Positions 20,243-30,591 are shown, counted from the first letter of the stretch. The stretch is DNA of 64,000 nt from Gracilaria vermiculophylla (GCA_019155205.2 JAHNZQ020000004.1:4497320-4561319); one strand, 5' to 3'. Notes: generated by a model from the sequence alone, not told the origin. A program made the numbers and translations.

Positions 20243-20744
20243 GGCGATATTCGGTTCAGGAAAGACATCATCACTGAGCAATTGAAATTGGATAGATTAC
20301 GAAAACGAAAGACACTTTTCGCTGTTGCGTTCCGTCGTGTCGGTAGAACGTTTGTATTCAGGTTGTATACACGGAGTGTTCGTACGGTTTCGCACTGTTC
20401 TCTTTGCGGAGATACGAAACTCGAGGGCATGTATGATGATAGGTCACCGCGAGATGAACTGTTAGCGGTTTGAGCAAACAGAAAATCGACGACAGCGGTG
20501 AGCGACGATAGTAACAACAGCTTCATTTAAACAAGAGACACAAAAGGTTGTCATTTGCCTCAGTTTTGCGAGAGACGCGGTCGGCATGTTGGAAGGACGA
20601 TGCTAAGCATAAGATCGATTGTCTCTCTATTCGAATTCGAATCGGTGCTCGCAAGGTACTTCGTAGAGAGTGCAGAATTCGACGCAGTATGCCCGGAGGA
20701 CTGGCATCGAATCTCTACAGCACATTTTCTTTTCGCGGAAGATT

Positions 20745-22016
20745 CTAAAACGCAGCGTTACGATCTTCATCATCTCCCTCAGCACGATGCTGTGCCGTAT
20801 CATCCTCTTCCCTGGAGGGTTCGTCGTGATCATCACGGTCACACTGCTTACGAGTTACGTCCATTTCTCTTCGGGAATCTCCATGACCGGAGTGACTCTG
20901 GTCGCGTTCTTCATGCTTCTCGCGATCGTCCCACTCGTCCTCTCGGTTCTTCTCTTCGCTATCTCGGTGAGTTCCATTTTCGGCAGCATAGCCCTTTTCC
21001 TGATCGCTGCTACTATGTGGGCCATCCCTCGAATCATTGTCATCCTTTGACTCAAGTCTGTCGTCACCGTTCTCTTTGCTGCGGCGCTCTTCTTCTTGGT
21101 CAGGGCTGTTGCGGTCCATCTCACCATCATTGAGTCTGCGCCTTTTCACATCAGCGACATCTTGATCGTAGTCGTCTCCATCCTGCTCTTCTTCCCTATG
21201 ACGTCTGCGATTATCCTCTTCTCGATAGACTTCTTTGTTTTCATGATCGCCTTCTTCACGTTCACCGGGCTTCTCAACCGGTCCATTTCGCATATCTTCT
21301 TCCTCTTGACGTTCTTTTTCGACAAGAGTATTACCATCTCCGTTGGCATTCTCTTGTCGTTCAATGAGAGGGCGCTCATTGTCGTCCTTTCGGCGCATGT
21401 CGTCGTTCTCGGCCAGACCTCTATCATCCCCTGGGTCTCGGGGACCTTCGCGCGGCTTGACATGTTCTTCATGCCTCCTCCTCTCGTACCCAAGTTCGCG
21501 TCCCCTTTCACGACCTCTACCACCTCGGTAATCCCGTGCACCGTACTCATCTCTGTCATAACGATCGCGAATATCTCGGTCCCGGCCGCGATCGTATCTA
21601 AAATCATCTCTATCTCGATAACGGCGGTCGTAGTCCCTGTCTCTATCATACCTATCGCGGTCATACGCAGGGTCATACCTGCGACGATGGTCGCGGTCAT
21701 AGTCCCTGTCGTAGTCCCGCGGACGGCGATCGTCGGCATATCGAGACGGGCGCCTGCGTTCCCAGTCTACAGCAGGGCCGGCTACACCAGAAGTGCGGGC
21801 TATATGCTTCTTCGACCATTCGACGTTGAGTTTCATGCCATAAAAGTCTTTACCGTTAGTATCGTTTCGCGCGTCCTCGGCGTCGCGGTTGTTGTCATAA
21901 TCGATAAAGGCGTAACCTCTTTTGACGTCGACGCGGCAGGGGCCGAATTTAGAGAAGAAAGCACGAATCTCGTCGGGAGACGCGCGCAGGGAAACGTTTC
22001 CCGCAAACAAAGACAT
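20745..22016 (-). CDS. SR-like RNA-binding protein: one RRM plus long RD/RE-rich tail
   Basis: 423 residues from ATG 22016; the frame extends upstream only to a TTG. Residues 1-72 are a canonical RRM: RNP2 LFAGNV and RNP1 RGYAFIDY, ending in LNVEWSK. From about residue 85 to the end the protein is Arg/Asp/Glu-rich, first with DYDRDYDRD-type repeats, then highly acidic. Architecture is that of splicing-related SR/RS proteins, but Asp-Arg dipeptides replace most Arg-Ser. Likely a nuclear factor in splicing or mRNA maturation. The low-complexity part produces a long antisense open frame on the other strand, taken as an artefact. Confidence 0.85.
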   Translation of the reverse strand: MSLFAGNVSLRASPDEIRAFFSKFGPCRVDVKRGYAFIDYDNNRDAEDARNDTNGKDFYGMKLNVEWSKKHIARTSGVAGPAVDWERRRPSRYADDRRPRDYDRDYDRDHRRRYDPAYDRDRYDRDRDYDRRYRDRDDFRYDRGRDRDIRDRYDRDEYGARDYRGGRGRERGRELGYERRRHEEHVKPREGPRDPGDDRGLAENDDMRRKDDNERPLIERQENANGDGNTLVEKERQEEEDMRNGPVEKPGEREEGDHENKEVYREEDNRRRHREEEQDGDDYDQDVADVKRRRLNDGEMDRNSPDQEEERRSKENGDDRLESKDDNDSRDGPHSSSDQEKGYAAENGTHRDSEEKNREDEWDDREKHEERDQSHSGHGDSRREMDVTRKQCDRDDHDEPSREEDDTAQHRAEGDDEDRNAAF

Positions 22017-22878
22017 TTTCTTCACCGACGACGGTAAAAACCGACGCAGGGGAGCGGAATTCGAAAACAATGCCCTTTCGGTGGCGCTAGTGCGCTAGAA
22101 AAACAGAGTTTTGAGGGACCCAAGCAGGAATGTTGAGGGAGAGTTGAAGCGGAGCGACGTGAGTGCTTGACGCAGATGAGGAGCGTCTCAAAGCGAGCGA
22201 CAGTGTGTTGGGCAGCACAGCGGACGGACCTGTCGTTACATGGTGATGGGAGGCGTTAGAAACAACGCGCGCCAAAAACAGCGAAAATCATTTTCAACAA
22301 TGCGCCAATTGTGGTAAAAGGGGGACCGCAGCGCCTTATTTGCGGCCACAAGCTCCGTGCCAATATTTCGGTGCGGAGCACAGCAGCCTGGCATGCTGCG
22401 CCGTGCAATTTTACTAACAGCTCATGGTCCGAAAGTTGATCTTCACCAAGGATTCTCCGCCTTGGTGTGACTTACAGAGTGATCAAGATGCCCCTACGGA
22501 CCTGACGGTCCGTCGGATAGTTTACCATTAGCGCCGCTGGCCCCATTTCCGAATAAAAAATCACCACGAGACACCACCCAGCGATTCCTGATTCCCCGGC
22601 CTCCCTTCTTCATCAATTCATGGAGCCCTTTTAACCATGTCGCCGTCATGACGGGACCACTCGGACCATGCCCTCCCAATTTCGCATTGTGCTGGTAGCC
22701 CTCTTCTCCTCTGGGTCCGCAGTAATTGCAACGAGGTACCCTCTGAATACCCCGGTTCAATGGAACTAATGATTGCACGCATGAATCCGAGTCTGTCCCC
22801 GAGATTATGGTTCAGAGGCATCCCGTTCATCTACTGATATCTGCATCAATTGCAGATTGAGCAAGGCAGTCGGAGACA
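22017..22878. promoter_or_regulatory. Divergent promoter region, SR-like protein / RPC11
   Basis: 862 bp between head-to-head genes. It has two E2F/CCAAT-like octamers, GCGCCAAA at 22269-22276 and GCGCCAAT at 22302-22309. Two small hairpins follow: CACCAAGG/CCTTGGTG near 22444-22467 and ACGGACC/GGTCCGT at about 22497-22514. A 94-codon minus-strand frame (22494-22778) matches nothing known. Confidence 0.4.
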
Positions 22879-23321
22879 ATGTTGTTCTGCCCGGTCGTGA
22901 GTTCCCTCTCTCCGTCAACTTACGTTTGAAACGCATGCAAAGATCACTGACCATGCTTTTATCGTATGTTACACTTCTTCAAACAACGCAGTGTGGGAAC
23001 TATTTACTCGCCAATAAAACGCCTCCCGGGGGGCTTCAAGAGCCAACTTGGAGGTTCGAATGCCGTACTTGCCCTTACATCCATAGAATAACCACCCGGA
23101 TTGAGAGAAAGGTTACCAATTTGCCCAAGAAGCAAGTCGAAGACGTCCTGGGAGGTGAGGCTGCTTGGGAGCTCGCAGATTCTACAGACATACCATGTCC
23201 GAGGTGTACGCACCCAAAGGCCTACTACTTCCAGATGCAAACAAGGTCTGCGGACGAACCGATGACCACTTTCTATCGATGCGCCAATCCAACATGCGCA
23301 CATCAATGGAAAGAGAATTAA
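22879..23321 (+). CDS. RPC11: RNA polymerase III subunit RPC11 (POLR3K), two exons
   Basis: Exon 1 is only 18 nt (22879-22896, MLFCPV). The intron is 22897-22991 (95 bp, GTGAGT...CAG). Exon 2 is 22992-23321. The spliced protein has 115 residues and starts MLFCPVCGNYLLANK, which restores the first zinc ribbon (CPVCG with FECRTCPY). It continues with DVLGGEAAWE, then the TFIIS-like C-terminal ribbon: PCPRCTHPKAYYFQMQTRS, ADEPMTTFYRCANPTCAHQW. The ADEPMT hairpin holds the acidic pair that drives RNA cleavage. RPC11 supports proofreading, termination and reinitiation by Pol III. Without splicing, the open frame would lack the first zinc-ribbon half. A 12-residue insertion (KTPPGGLQEPTW) accounts for the extra length over the human 108-aa protein. 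Confidence 0.95.
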
Positions 23322-24268
23322 TTCGTTCACCAGCTTGCTCTTTTTCATTTTTGCTCTCTCTTATTGTGATCGTCCTTCTTTCCTCCGTGCTTTCCGTTGT
23401 TGCATGCCACCCGATCAAAATCGTTGTTTTCATTTGCGTATGGAAACGTCCGTTGCTTACCGACTTTGTGCTCCGACACTTCCAAGGTCTTGGGCAGTCT
23501 CTTCGAAACCATGATATTCAGTTGGATATGTTTCTGACAGGCTCTGATGAGTTGGAAACGAGCATCATGGCCAACAAGTACAATGCTGGCTATTCCATTT
23601 TTCCGAATAGTCCGCTTGGTGCAAAGCATGACTATGGATTGCAATCCTTGCGAGATTTCTTCACTAACAAGACTGCCGACAATGGGGAGCCTCTACCCGA
23701 CGCTGTGACAATCTTTGGTTCGGATGATGTCGTGAATCAGCAATTCTTCTTCACTGTACGAGATCTGTTAAGAGGTACATCTGGGGTCCACGTCGTGGGA
23801 TTGGAAGACCTTTATTTCCAGGATTTGAAGTCTAAGCGCCTCGTGTACACACGAGGGTACAAATCTTTTCAAATCCCAATCTCAGGCACGTTGGGGTGCG
23901 GGAGAGTTTACTCATGGGATATTCTTGAAGATCTAGATTGGCATCTTTGGGACACTGATAGGGAACGAGGCCTAGATCAAAGCGCCGTGAGAAATGTTAT
24001 TACACGACTTCCGCTAATCGGCGAAGTCAGCGTCGCCGTATTCGGAGCCGAGCAGGGTATTGTAGCGGTTGATATCAAATCGGACGGGTATTCCACGGGC
24101 ACAAACATATGGAAATTTGAAGAAGTCATTCAAGCTGTCGGCAAGAACGGGCGCCTTCATGACTTCGAGGATAAAGACGAAACAGTTTTGAGAGAAGCCT
24201 TTGGTGATGAGTTTATCCAGTCCCTGGACGAATTACGCTCTCAGATGGAGCATTCCAATACTACTTAA
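23306..24268 (+). CDS. Putative type II membrane glycosyltransferase
   Basis: 320 residues from ATG 23306, the last ATG that keeps the signal anchor (about 11-33, rich in Leu/Val/Ile). The luminal part starts KIVVFICVWKRPLLTDFVL, typical of the first strand of GT-A glycosyltransferases. DAVTIFGSDDVVNQQFF could supply the metal-binding Asp pair. The C-terminal part is not recognised. Likely a Golgi enzyme acting on wall or glycoprotein glycans; donor and acceptor are unknown. The start lies 16 bp inside the RPC11 coding end, in another frame, so the mRNAs must overlap unless an upstream exon supplies a different start. Confidence 0.6.
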   Translation: MERELIRSPACSFSFLLSLIVIVLLSSVLSVVACHPIKIVVFICVWKRPLLTDFVLRHFQGLGQSLRNHDIQLDMFLTGSDELETSIMANKYNAGYSIFPNSPLGAKHDYGLQSLRDFFTNKTADNGEPLPDAVTIFGSDDVVNQQFFFTVRDLLRGTSGVHVVGLEDLYFQDLKSKRLVYTRGYKSFQIPISGTLGCGRVYSWDILEDLDWHLWDTDRERGLDQSAVRNVITRLPLIGEVSVAVFGAEQGIVAVDIKSDGYSTGTNIWKFEEVIQAVGKNGRLHDFEDKDETVLREAFGDEFIQSLDELRSQMEHSNTT

Positions 24269-24365
24269 CCACACCCTACTATAACTACCTTCCGCGTTTC
24301 ATACAGCATACACAGTTATATTGGCATATTCATTGAGTGTCGACAATTCTGTCTTACAATCTAGT

Positions 24366-25031
24366 TTACCGATTTTCTTCACATTCCAGCCAGTATTCCA
24401 TAATTTCTTGCATTAGAAAGTTAATGTCAGTGTCAATGTTATTCAACTGTTTTGCATAACTGGCCAGTTTCTGCTTCATTTCCGGATCGGCTGAAGAAAA
24501 CATTAAACTCGAGGATGAAAGAGCATTTCTTGAGTGAGATTTTTTTCTCTCTGCATTGCTTCTGGATATTGCATGGACGGAGACGGTACAGACCAGCTTC
24601 TTTTCTTCCAAATCTTGTAGTGAATCGAGCCACTTCAGCGCAGTGGAAACCTCAGATTCTGGGGTGTCGCAAATTGGGCTCTTCAAGCCCCTGTAATCAG
24701 AAAGAAGATCTATTAACTTCATAACGGCTTCACTGCATAGTTTCAAATCTTCCGTGACATGGGCACATACGACGGGATACGCCGTTGATTGCGTGGTTGT
24801 ACTGTCAAAAACGTCGAAAGGATCATCTTTCTTTGAATGTTCCCTCGAAGAGTTCGACCCGTGCCTTATTGCAGAGCTATCTCGCAAAGCTTTATTTAGT
24901 CTGTTATAAGCGTTTGCTCGTTTTGCCTGGATTTTCGGAATACACCTTCGTAGCAGGGATGATAAGTGTTCTCCTTCCGAAGGGTAAACGAAGGCATGTG
25001 TTTCTTCAGTTTCTGAAACCTGCTTGCTCAT
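24366..25031 (-). CDS. Unrecognised 221-aa protein
   Basis: Complete frame from ATG 25031 to a stop at 24366. Not recognised. The N-terminal third has a basic helix-like segment (RRCIPKIQAKRANAYNRLN); the middle has a Ser-rich linker (KKDDPFDVFDSTTTQST), then a helical stretch and DTPESEVSTALKWLDSLQDL. The C terminus (PEMKQKLASYAKQLNNIDTD, then INFLMQEIMEYWLECEENR) looks like an amphipathic or coiled-coil segment. No membrane segment or signal peptide. Charge and codon pattern are those of a real gene, but no function can be inferred. Confidence 0.55.
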   Translation of the reverse strand: MSKQVSETEETHAFVYPSEGEHLSSLLRRCIPKIQAKRANAYNRLNKALRDSSAIRHGSNSSREHSKKDDPFDVFDSTTTQSTAYPVVCAHVTEDLKLCSEAVMKLIDLLSDYRGLKSPICDTPESEVSTALKWLDSLQDLEEKKLVCTVSVHAISRSNAERKKSHSRNALSSSSLMFSSADPEMKQKLASYAKQLNNIDTDINFLMQEIMEYWLECEENR

Positions 25032-25903
25032 TGCGCGTTTCGAGTTCAGATAAGTAGCTGACTCGTTTCTAAGTTAACGATCGTGAAATGAAAGTCATAC
25101 AACAGGCTTTAGAGGATCTGGGATTTCGAGGAGTGTTTTGAGGTTTTTGTCCATCCAGTCCAATTTCGACGGTCAACCTTTGAAGGCTATGCCTTTAGAG
25201 GATTATTGTGTAAAGGTTACCAATAATCAGGAAATTACTCATAAACATGGAAAAAAATAGTTTCTGTTTGCAGAAAAGCGTCGAGGTACATCTTTCATCA
25301 ATATTCGATCCTTCACCAGTCCATTTCAGTGACGGTACAATTGTTGCGCTCTTCAACCGACAGCGTCAACATTAATTTACAATATGATCGAGAGCTTATC
25401 TAATTATGACGCTCATCCGCACCGGATTATGTCTAACGCATCTCGAAAAGCAGTTAAGTGAACGATCAAGTGATCAGGTGATGTTTTCCGCCTCTTCAGA
25501 GAAAACTACAACAATTGTACGTTTTGATCAACTGTGATGCACTATCGAATCAAAGCGTGTCCGTTTGCACAGACACACATCACTATCGCACTATTCCCCG
25601 CTGCTTATTTGAACGATCAGAACGTCCGGAACTCCGGAAGTTAACCAAGGGAATGAACATAAATGGTTTCTTCACTCCACTGGCCATCTTGAGGAAAGCA
25701 AGTTCCCCTTTGAGTGTCATGCACCATTGCAATAACCTGGGTGCAGCATTGGAAGCAAACGAGAAGTACATCCACACTGAATGGCAAACATAAGCTAGTT
25801 GTATATATATATACACATGCGATTTTTAATCACTACTGCTTTCCGAGCCTTCCGATCACCATGTGCTAAAGACAGGAGAACAATTAGATGACACAGCACA
25901 ACA
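25032..25903. other. Intergenic region
   Basis: About 870 bp between two minus-strand genes. It includes a short TA microsatellite near 25800-25815 and a plus-strand frame (25515-25793) with no known relatives. It should contain the promoter of the 221-aa gene. Confidence 0.3.
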
Positions 25904-26817
25904 CTATTGCTCTTTCTCCTTGTTCTTTTCAGCATAGATGTGTTCCGTGAATGAGCTACGTCAAAATACATGACAACAAAGTTAGTGTTAATTGTGTGAG
26001 CTGCGATAAGCGAAGCGAGTTGTGATTTTGAAAATAGAGCCCAACGTACCCTTCAAAAATGCAGGCTATACGATAAACAATGTACACCCACATTGTCAGA
26101 AATATTCCAGCTGGGCTTCGCGCCCTGTTATGTCATTGGAAGGGTGGTAAGCAAAAAACAGCAGCAAATGAAAGCAGTTAGAAAGCGAATCAATAAAAGC
26201 TCAACCGGATCCAAAACGATATGGACTTACATTATGGCCTTTCCGAGAAACACTAATGTAGATCCGTCGTACATCGGGTGCTCAAATACATTAAACGGAA
26301 ATGCTGTGACTTTCTCGGACATAAGTATCCCAAAATAATCACCAAGATATGTCCCTGTGACTCCCAGTTGATAGAAGGAAGACGAAACGAGAATTGCTCC
26401 CAACGCTAGGCAGGAAATGCCAAAAAACTGGTACTCAATATTTCCCAACAAAAGAGCCGTTTGTTGCGTCTGCATAGCTGCTACAAAAAGGGCATCGCGA
26501 TAGAGGCTGGAGAAAAAGATCCAAAGCGCCACAGCATACACACCAATTATAGGTTTGACGAACAACTTAGAAAGTATTCTCGTGTAGTACTCAAATCTGG
26601 CAACGCAGTTCCATATGAATGGCTGCAGAAATATGACAATGGCAGCCTCCCATAAGGCGACGTCGCCAATTTCGATATGCCTCAGTCGGTACGGAAATGA
26701 GGGTGATGTGCAAAAGTCGCTTATGTATTCTGCTGCCGTAGTGATTGGCTCAGGGACATAAAGGACGTGAGGAATGAAGTCGTCTACATACTCGAGGACC
26801 TCGTTGATCTTGTCCAT
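25904..26817 (-). CDS. PLMT: Phospholipid N-methyltransferase (PEMT/PLMT), three exons
   Basis: Three exons: 26817-26231, 26124-26050 and 25955-25904. The introns (106 and 94 bp) start GTAAGT and GTACGT and end CAG and TAG. The 237-residue product starts at ATG 26817. Exon 1 ends in TYLGDYFGILMSEKV and FNVFEHPMYDGST, the SAM-binding signature. Exon 2 gives AIMARSPAGIFLTMWVYIVY and exon 3 gives SFTEHIYAEKNKEKEQ, closely following human PEMT in these parts. Four hydrophobic helices fit an ER membrane protein. It methylates phosphatidyl-N-methylethanolamine toward phosphatidylcholine with S-adenosylmethionine. The unspliced frame would stop just after AIM, losing about 42 residues. Confidence 0.92.
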
Positions 26818-27712
26818 TTTCTTGAAACAAATAGGCAGCACCTGAACGGTAGTCGTCAGCGCCGCGACGCAGGTCGATCTCTGAAAACGAAAACTGAATG
26901 GATTTGCACGGCAGCAGTTGATGCAGAGGAGGTTACGTTCCAAACAGCAGTGTCAGACGCTCGTCGCTACCAGGGGAACGTGGTAGAGGTATTCAACACA
27001 AATGGCTGCACATGCGTCGCTGCACATGTGGTGCGCCCGGTTGAGATAAGCGGAGGGCGACGAACAATGGCGTTTGTATACCCCCCCTAGGCCCACGGTG
27101 TAACCCTTTTCCATTGAGCGGAAACCGCCTGGCGAGGATGCGCCCGTCGCGGCGTTTCGAATTAGAACGATTGCAAAACGCATCAAATTTTGGAGTTTTT
27201 TATTCAATCCCAAGTCAAAGGCTGCAAGCGCGGCATGATTTTTACGAATCCGAACCAAATGATGGGAAGCGGACCGGTCTCGACAGTACACAGTGTTCCA
27301 CCGCCTAAATTGTAGATTACCTGCCCACATCGTATGCTTAACGTCACGACTGCCTCGAGGAGGCTCGGTCCACTTCATTGAAAGTTTGACGGAACCGTAC
27401 ATGTCTTTGGTGCGCATTTCGGGCCACCATCGCCATTGCTCACCGCCAACACTTCTCCCCCCTCCCCTACATTCTGACAACTCCGCCTGCTCCGCTCCGC
27501 AGCCAACTGCCCTTCGCAGCCAATCCGCTCCACTCTGGAATCGTCCCAACACAGCCTGGTCTACTGCAGTCGCTCTCGGACTAAAACGTTGCATTCACAA
27601 ACTCTACAACGTATTCTGATTCACAGCTCCGAGTTTTCGTCGGCTTGCTGTCTAGCTCCACATTTCAGCCCGGCATCCGCATACCGCGCCAATCAGCAGT
27701 TCGTACGCATTC
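26818..27712. promoter_or_regulatory. Divergent promoter region, PLMT / cyclin
   Basis: 895 bp. A CCAAT box is near 27520, and GCGCCAATCAG begins at 27686, only about 20 bp before the cyclin ATG, so it may lie in the leader or at the transcription start. Open frames here (for example 26953-27594, minus) look like chance frames. Confidence 0.4.
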
Positions 27713-28741
27713 ATGTCGCGGCCACATAACCTCTCCCAGGATGGCTCTCGACGCGGAATCAAGCGCCCAAATCAACATATTGGTGGAGCCTGCCCCCCCG
27801 TGCAGACCTCAGAAGATAACTCGTGGCTGTTCACAGAAGAAGAGGTGACAGAAACTCCCTCACGGGTACAGGGGCTTCCGGAACCTGTTGAGCTCAAGGT
27901 CATCGCCAAAACTGCACAATTCATTCAAGAAACCGGACGTGAGCTTCAAGTCCCGCAGCTCACTATGTCTGTCGCCGTCAAATTCTTTCAACGCTTCTTT
28001 ATGTTGGAAAGCATGCTCAATCACCCGCCGCCGCTCGTGGCCGCCGCATGCCTGTTTCTTTCCTGCAAGGTGCAGGAAACACACAAACGCCTCAAGGATA
28101 TCATTTATTGGACAGTAAAAGTGCGAACAAGAAACACAAAAGATTTCCCCGAGGGCATGGATTTGCTCGAGAATTCTCCAGGATATTACGAAGAGAAGAA
28201 CAACATTCTCGACAAGGAACGCGAGGTTTTACGCGTTCTAAACTTTGATCTCACCGTTGATCATCCGTACAAGCACTTGTGGACCTTGACAAAGTCCTAC
28301 CTCGGCAGTGATCAAGTACAGAAATCCATCACCCAAGCTGGCTGGAATTTCTTGAATGACTCATTCAGAACCTATTTGCACGTAAGATACGACGCAAAAG
28401 AGGTTGCTACGGCAGCGTTTTTCATGTCAGCCAAGCTTCATAATCATCCGCTGCCGGATGGGACTACCAGGGAACGAGCAACAGGCAAGCGAATCCTCGC
28501 TTGGCATGAGTTCTTTAAAACAAATCTCAATCGCGTGGAGGAAATTTGCAAGATTCTTCTTGACATGTACGAATTGGAAGATAAGGCTTCCAATATGTTT
28601 AGAAACGGAACTGGCGTTTTGGACTCTATACCCGCCAGTCATCCTGCAAAGCGTCACAAGACTGAGGGGGTTAAGCTAGAGTCAACTCCAATCGTGAACG
28701 ACTCCCGACCACGAGTTGAGCCATACACCGCTTACCGTTAA
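27713..28741 (+). CDS. Cyclin K/T-like transcriptional cyclin
   Basis: 342 residues from ATG 27713. First cyclin box at about 60-170: IQETGRELQVPQLTMSVAVK, FFQRFFMLESM, AAACLFLSCKVQETHKRLKD, DKEREVLRVLNFDL. Second box at about 185-285: HPYKHLWTLTKSYLG, AWNFLNDSFRTYL-type segment, TAAFFMSAKLHNHPLP, with the K/T-type insert between. Such cyclins partner CDK9 or CDK12/13 kinases and phosphorylate the RNA polymerase II C-terminal domain to promote elongation. The short C-terminal tail is basic (HPAKRHK). K, T and L types cannot be separated securely by eye; K or T fits best. Confidence 0.88.
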   Translation: MSRPHNLSQDGSRRGIKRPNQHIGGACPPVQTSEDNSWLFTEEEVTETPSRVQGLPEPVELKVIAKTAQFIQETGRELQVPQLTMSVAVKFFQRFFMLESMLNHPPPLVAAACLFLSCKVQETHKRLKDIIYWTVKVRTRNTKDFPEGMDLLENSPGYYEEKNNILDKEREVLRVLNFDLTVDHPYKHLWTLTKSYLGSDQVQKSITQAGWNFLNDSFRTYLHVRYDAKEVATAAFFMSAKLHNHPLPDGTTRERATGKRILAWHEFFKTNLNRVEEICKILLDMYELEDKASNMFRNGTGVLDSIPASHPAKRHKTEGVKLESTPIVNDSRPRVEPYTAYR

Positions 28742-29355
28742 CCATGATTTTCTTCGTTAATATGCAAGTGTAGCTGAAATAGCTGAAAGTCTGTGACATT
28801 GTTTATTCGAATCAACACTCACAGGCCCGGGCACAATACGTAGCGCAACTTCGTCAGAGTGTTTTTGAATTCATTGTTTTCCACTTTCCTTTGTCTCTCA
28901 ATGCACAAAATAACATGTCGCTTCCAGAGGGGAAAGTGGTACACCGTCAAAGATCCTGAAGTTAAAGCAAAGCTGCATAGCGCGCGTCTACACGTCATAC
29001 ACTGCAAATAGCGTTACTGTTCATGGATTCAAGTCGATTTTTGTTTTTCTGACTTGGTTTACTCGTCACCGTTGGCTTTGATGTTCTCATGGTTGCATGG
29101 GCTGAGCTTCAATAAGAAATAACAAAACAAGCATCGGATTACACGATCTGGGGGAACCAGTTCCGTCAAATGAATAAGAAAATATATTTAGGGGATTTGA
29201 TGAAAGGCCAGCGAATGTTTGTGAATGTGAAGAGTGTATGAGGCCGCCGGAACCGGCCTACACCGAAAGCCTAAAAGCTCCTTCATCGAGCACGTATACT
29301 TTACGTAGGGCTACAAGAGTAACAAAATATGTCTACACGCACGCCCCCTTTGAGA
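28742..29355. other. Convergent 3' region, cyclin / GPAT
   Basis: About 610 bp between two convergent stop codons; nothing beyond expected 3' UTRs was recognised. A 62-codon minus frame (28819-29007) matches nothing. Confidence 0.3.
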
Positions 29356-30591
29356 TCAATGCTCATACCCGCCGATTCGTGTATATCCATCCCTGACGAG
29401 ATTCTCAATGTATGTGCATTGAGTTTTTCTCTTTTCGAGTTTGTCCGCAATACTTGTCGACACAACCGGACTCCAGTCGATTTCATTGCCCACGTACATT
29501 CGCATTGGTGTATATTTGACGGTTCTTTCTTCTCCGACTTCCGCACCTCCAACACCGGAAGGCGGTGGAAGCATATCGTACGTCCAGAGTGCCATTGGAT
29601 AAAAATGACATGGAGCTCCGCTTTTCTCCGCTGTGAATATCATCGTGGCTACGGCCCCTTCATCGAAAGGTGATATCTCAACACTCCCCGTTTCCGCACT
29701 CCTTCTATCTCGCCCTCCTGACGGAGCGAACCACACCGCTTTTCCGCCCTTCTTCAATATGCGCTGTGTCTCCCAAATAGTTCGCCTATTGTGCTGCAGT
29801 TTCTGGTCCCGCAGCTCCGGTTGGTCATTGATATGTTTCTTTGAGTACACGGTGAGCAGATTTCGGCCGGCTGAAAATGGGGCAACCATGGGATCGTTCC
29901 TCACACGATCACCAGCCATGAACACCAGCTTCTCACAAAAACGTCGGTCGCATCCTGCAATCCAGTCCAATAAGAAATCGATAGCATACGGGTCTCCCTC
30001 AGACTGGTGGTTGGACAAGAATATAACATTGTGTCCCTGTGATACGTAATTCTCCGCTTGACGAATATTTTCAATTCCGATGACAGAACTCTTGGATCTA
30101 TCAAGAAGAACACTGGAAAAGTCGAAGCCAAATTTGTAGTGATCGAACGGGTGTCGGATCCGTCGATGGTAAGATGAGAAATCGAGAGGGTCTGCAATAG
30201 TTCTCCGACAGAGCTCTAGGAGGGTTGAGAACATAGCCTCCGTGAAATCGTCCGGATCCTCCTCCAATGATGGGTTTTCCGAGGCTGCCACTCCGTAGGA
30301 TTTGTGCCAAGCTTTGAGGTTTTCGACTATGTGACGGGGTACTTGCCGTGAGTTGACAAGATAGTCGGCGCGCTCGAAGAATCGCAATCCATCGACGGCT
30401 TCCAAGCGACTGGGGCTGGGAGCTTCGAAGGTGGAACGGTGATTCTCCTTGTCGAGAGAAATTAGAGCAGTAGCGCGCAAGCGGTAGATTCGTTGGCGGA
30501 CCGCTGTTTGGGAATGGGCCGTGCTCGAGGCGGGCAACGACTGCAGCAAGCGTCGTAATGGCAGAGGAGACACAAAAGCGCAATTTTTCAT
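29356..30591 (-). CDS. ATS1: Plastid glycerol-3-phosphate acyltransferase
   Basis: 411 residues from ATG 30591. Residues 1 to about 45 are Arg/Ser/Leu-rich without acids and look like a plastid transit peptide. The helical N-terminal domain of the soluble plastid enzyme follows (FERADYLVNSRQVP, NLKAWHKSYG). Catalytic block NHQSEGDP at 194-201 is the H(X)4D motif; KLVFMAGDRVRNDPMVAPFS, RNLLTVYSKKHI and VWFAPSGGRDRR follow, with the basic residues binding glycerol 3-phosphate. It transfers an acyl group from acyl-ACP to sn-1 of glycerol 3-phosphate, the first step of the prokaryotic glycerolipid route in plastids. This is the best single sign that the host has a primary-type plastid. Confidence 0.95.
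   Translation of the reverse strand: MKNCAFVSPLPLRRLLQSLPASSTAHSQTAVRQRIYRLRATALISLDKENHRSTFEAPSPSRLEAVDGLRFFERADYLVNSRQVPRHIVENLKAWHKSYGVAASENPSLEEDPDDFTEAMFSTLLELCRRTIADPLDFSSYHRRIRHPFDHYKFGFDFSSVLLDRSKSSVIGIENIRQAENYVSQGHNVIFLSNHQSEGDPYAIDFLLDWIAGCDRRFCEKLVFMAGDRVRNDPMVAPFSAGRNLLTVYSKKHINDQPELRDQKLQHNRRTIWETQRILKKGGKAVWFAPSGGRDRRSAETGSVEISPFDEGAVATMIFTAEKSGAPCHFYPMALWTYDMLPPPSGVGGAEVGEERTVKYTPMRMYVGNEIDWSPVVSTSIADKLEKRKTQCTYIENLVRDGYTRIGGYEH

Noticed and set aside
21096..22037. 313-codon plus-strand frame with hydrophobic segments
   Set aside because: It is the complement of the repetitive RD/RE-rich SR-like gene; Asp/Arg codons read backwards give Val/Ile/Ser, which mimics membrane segments.
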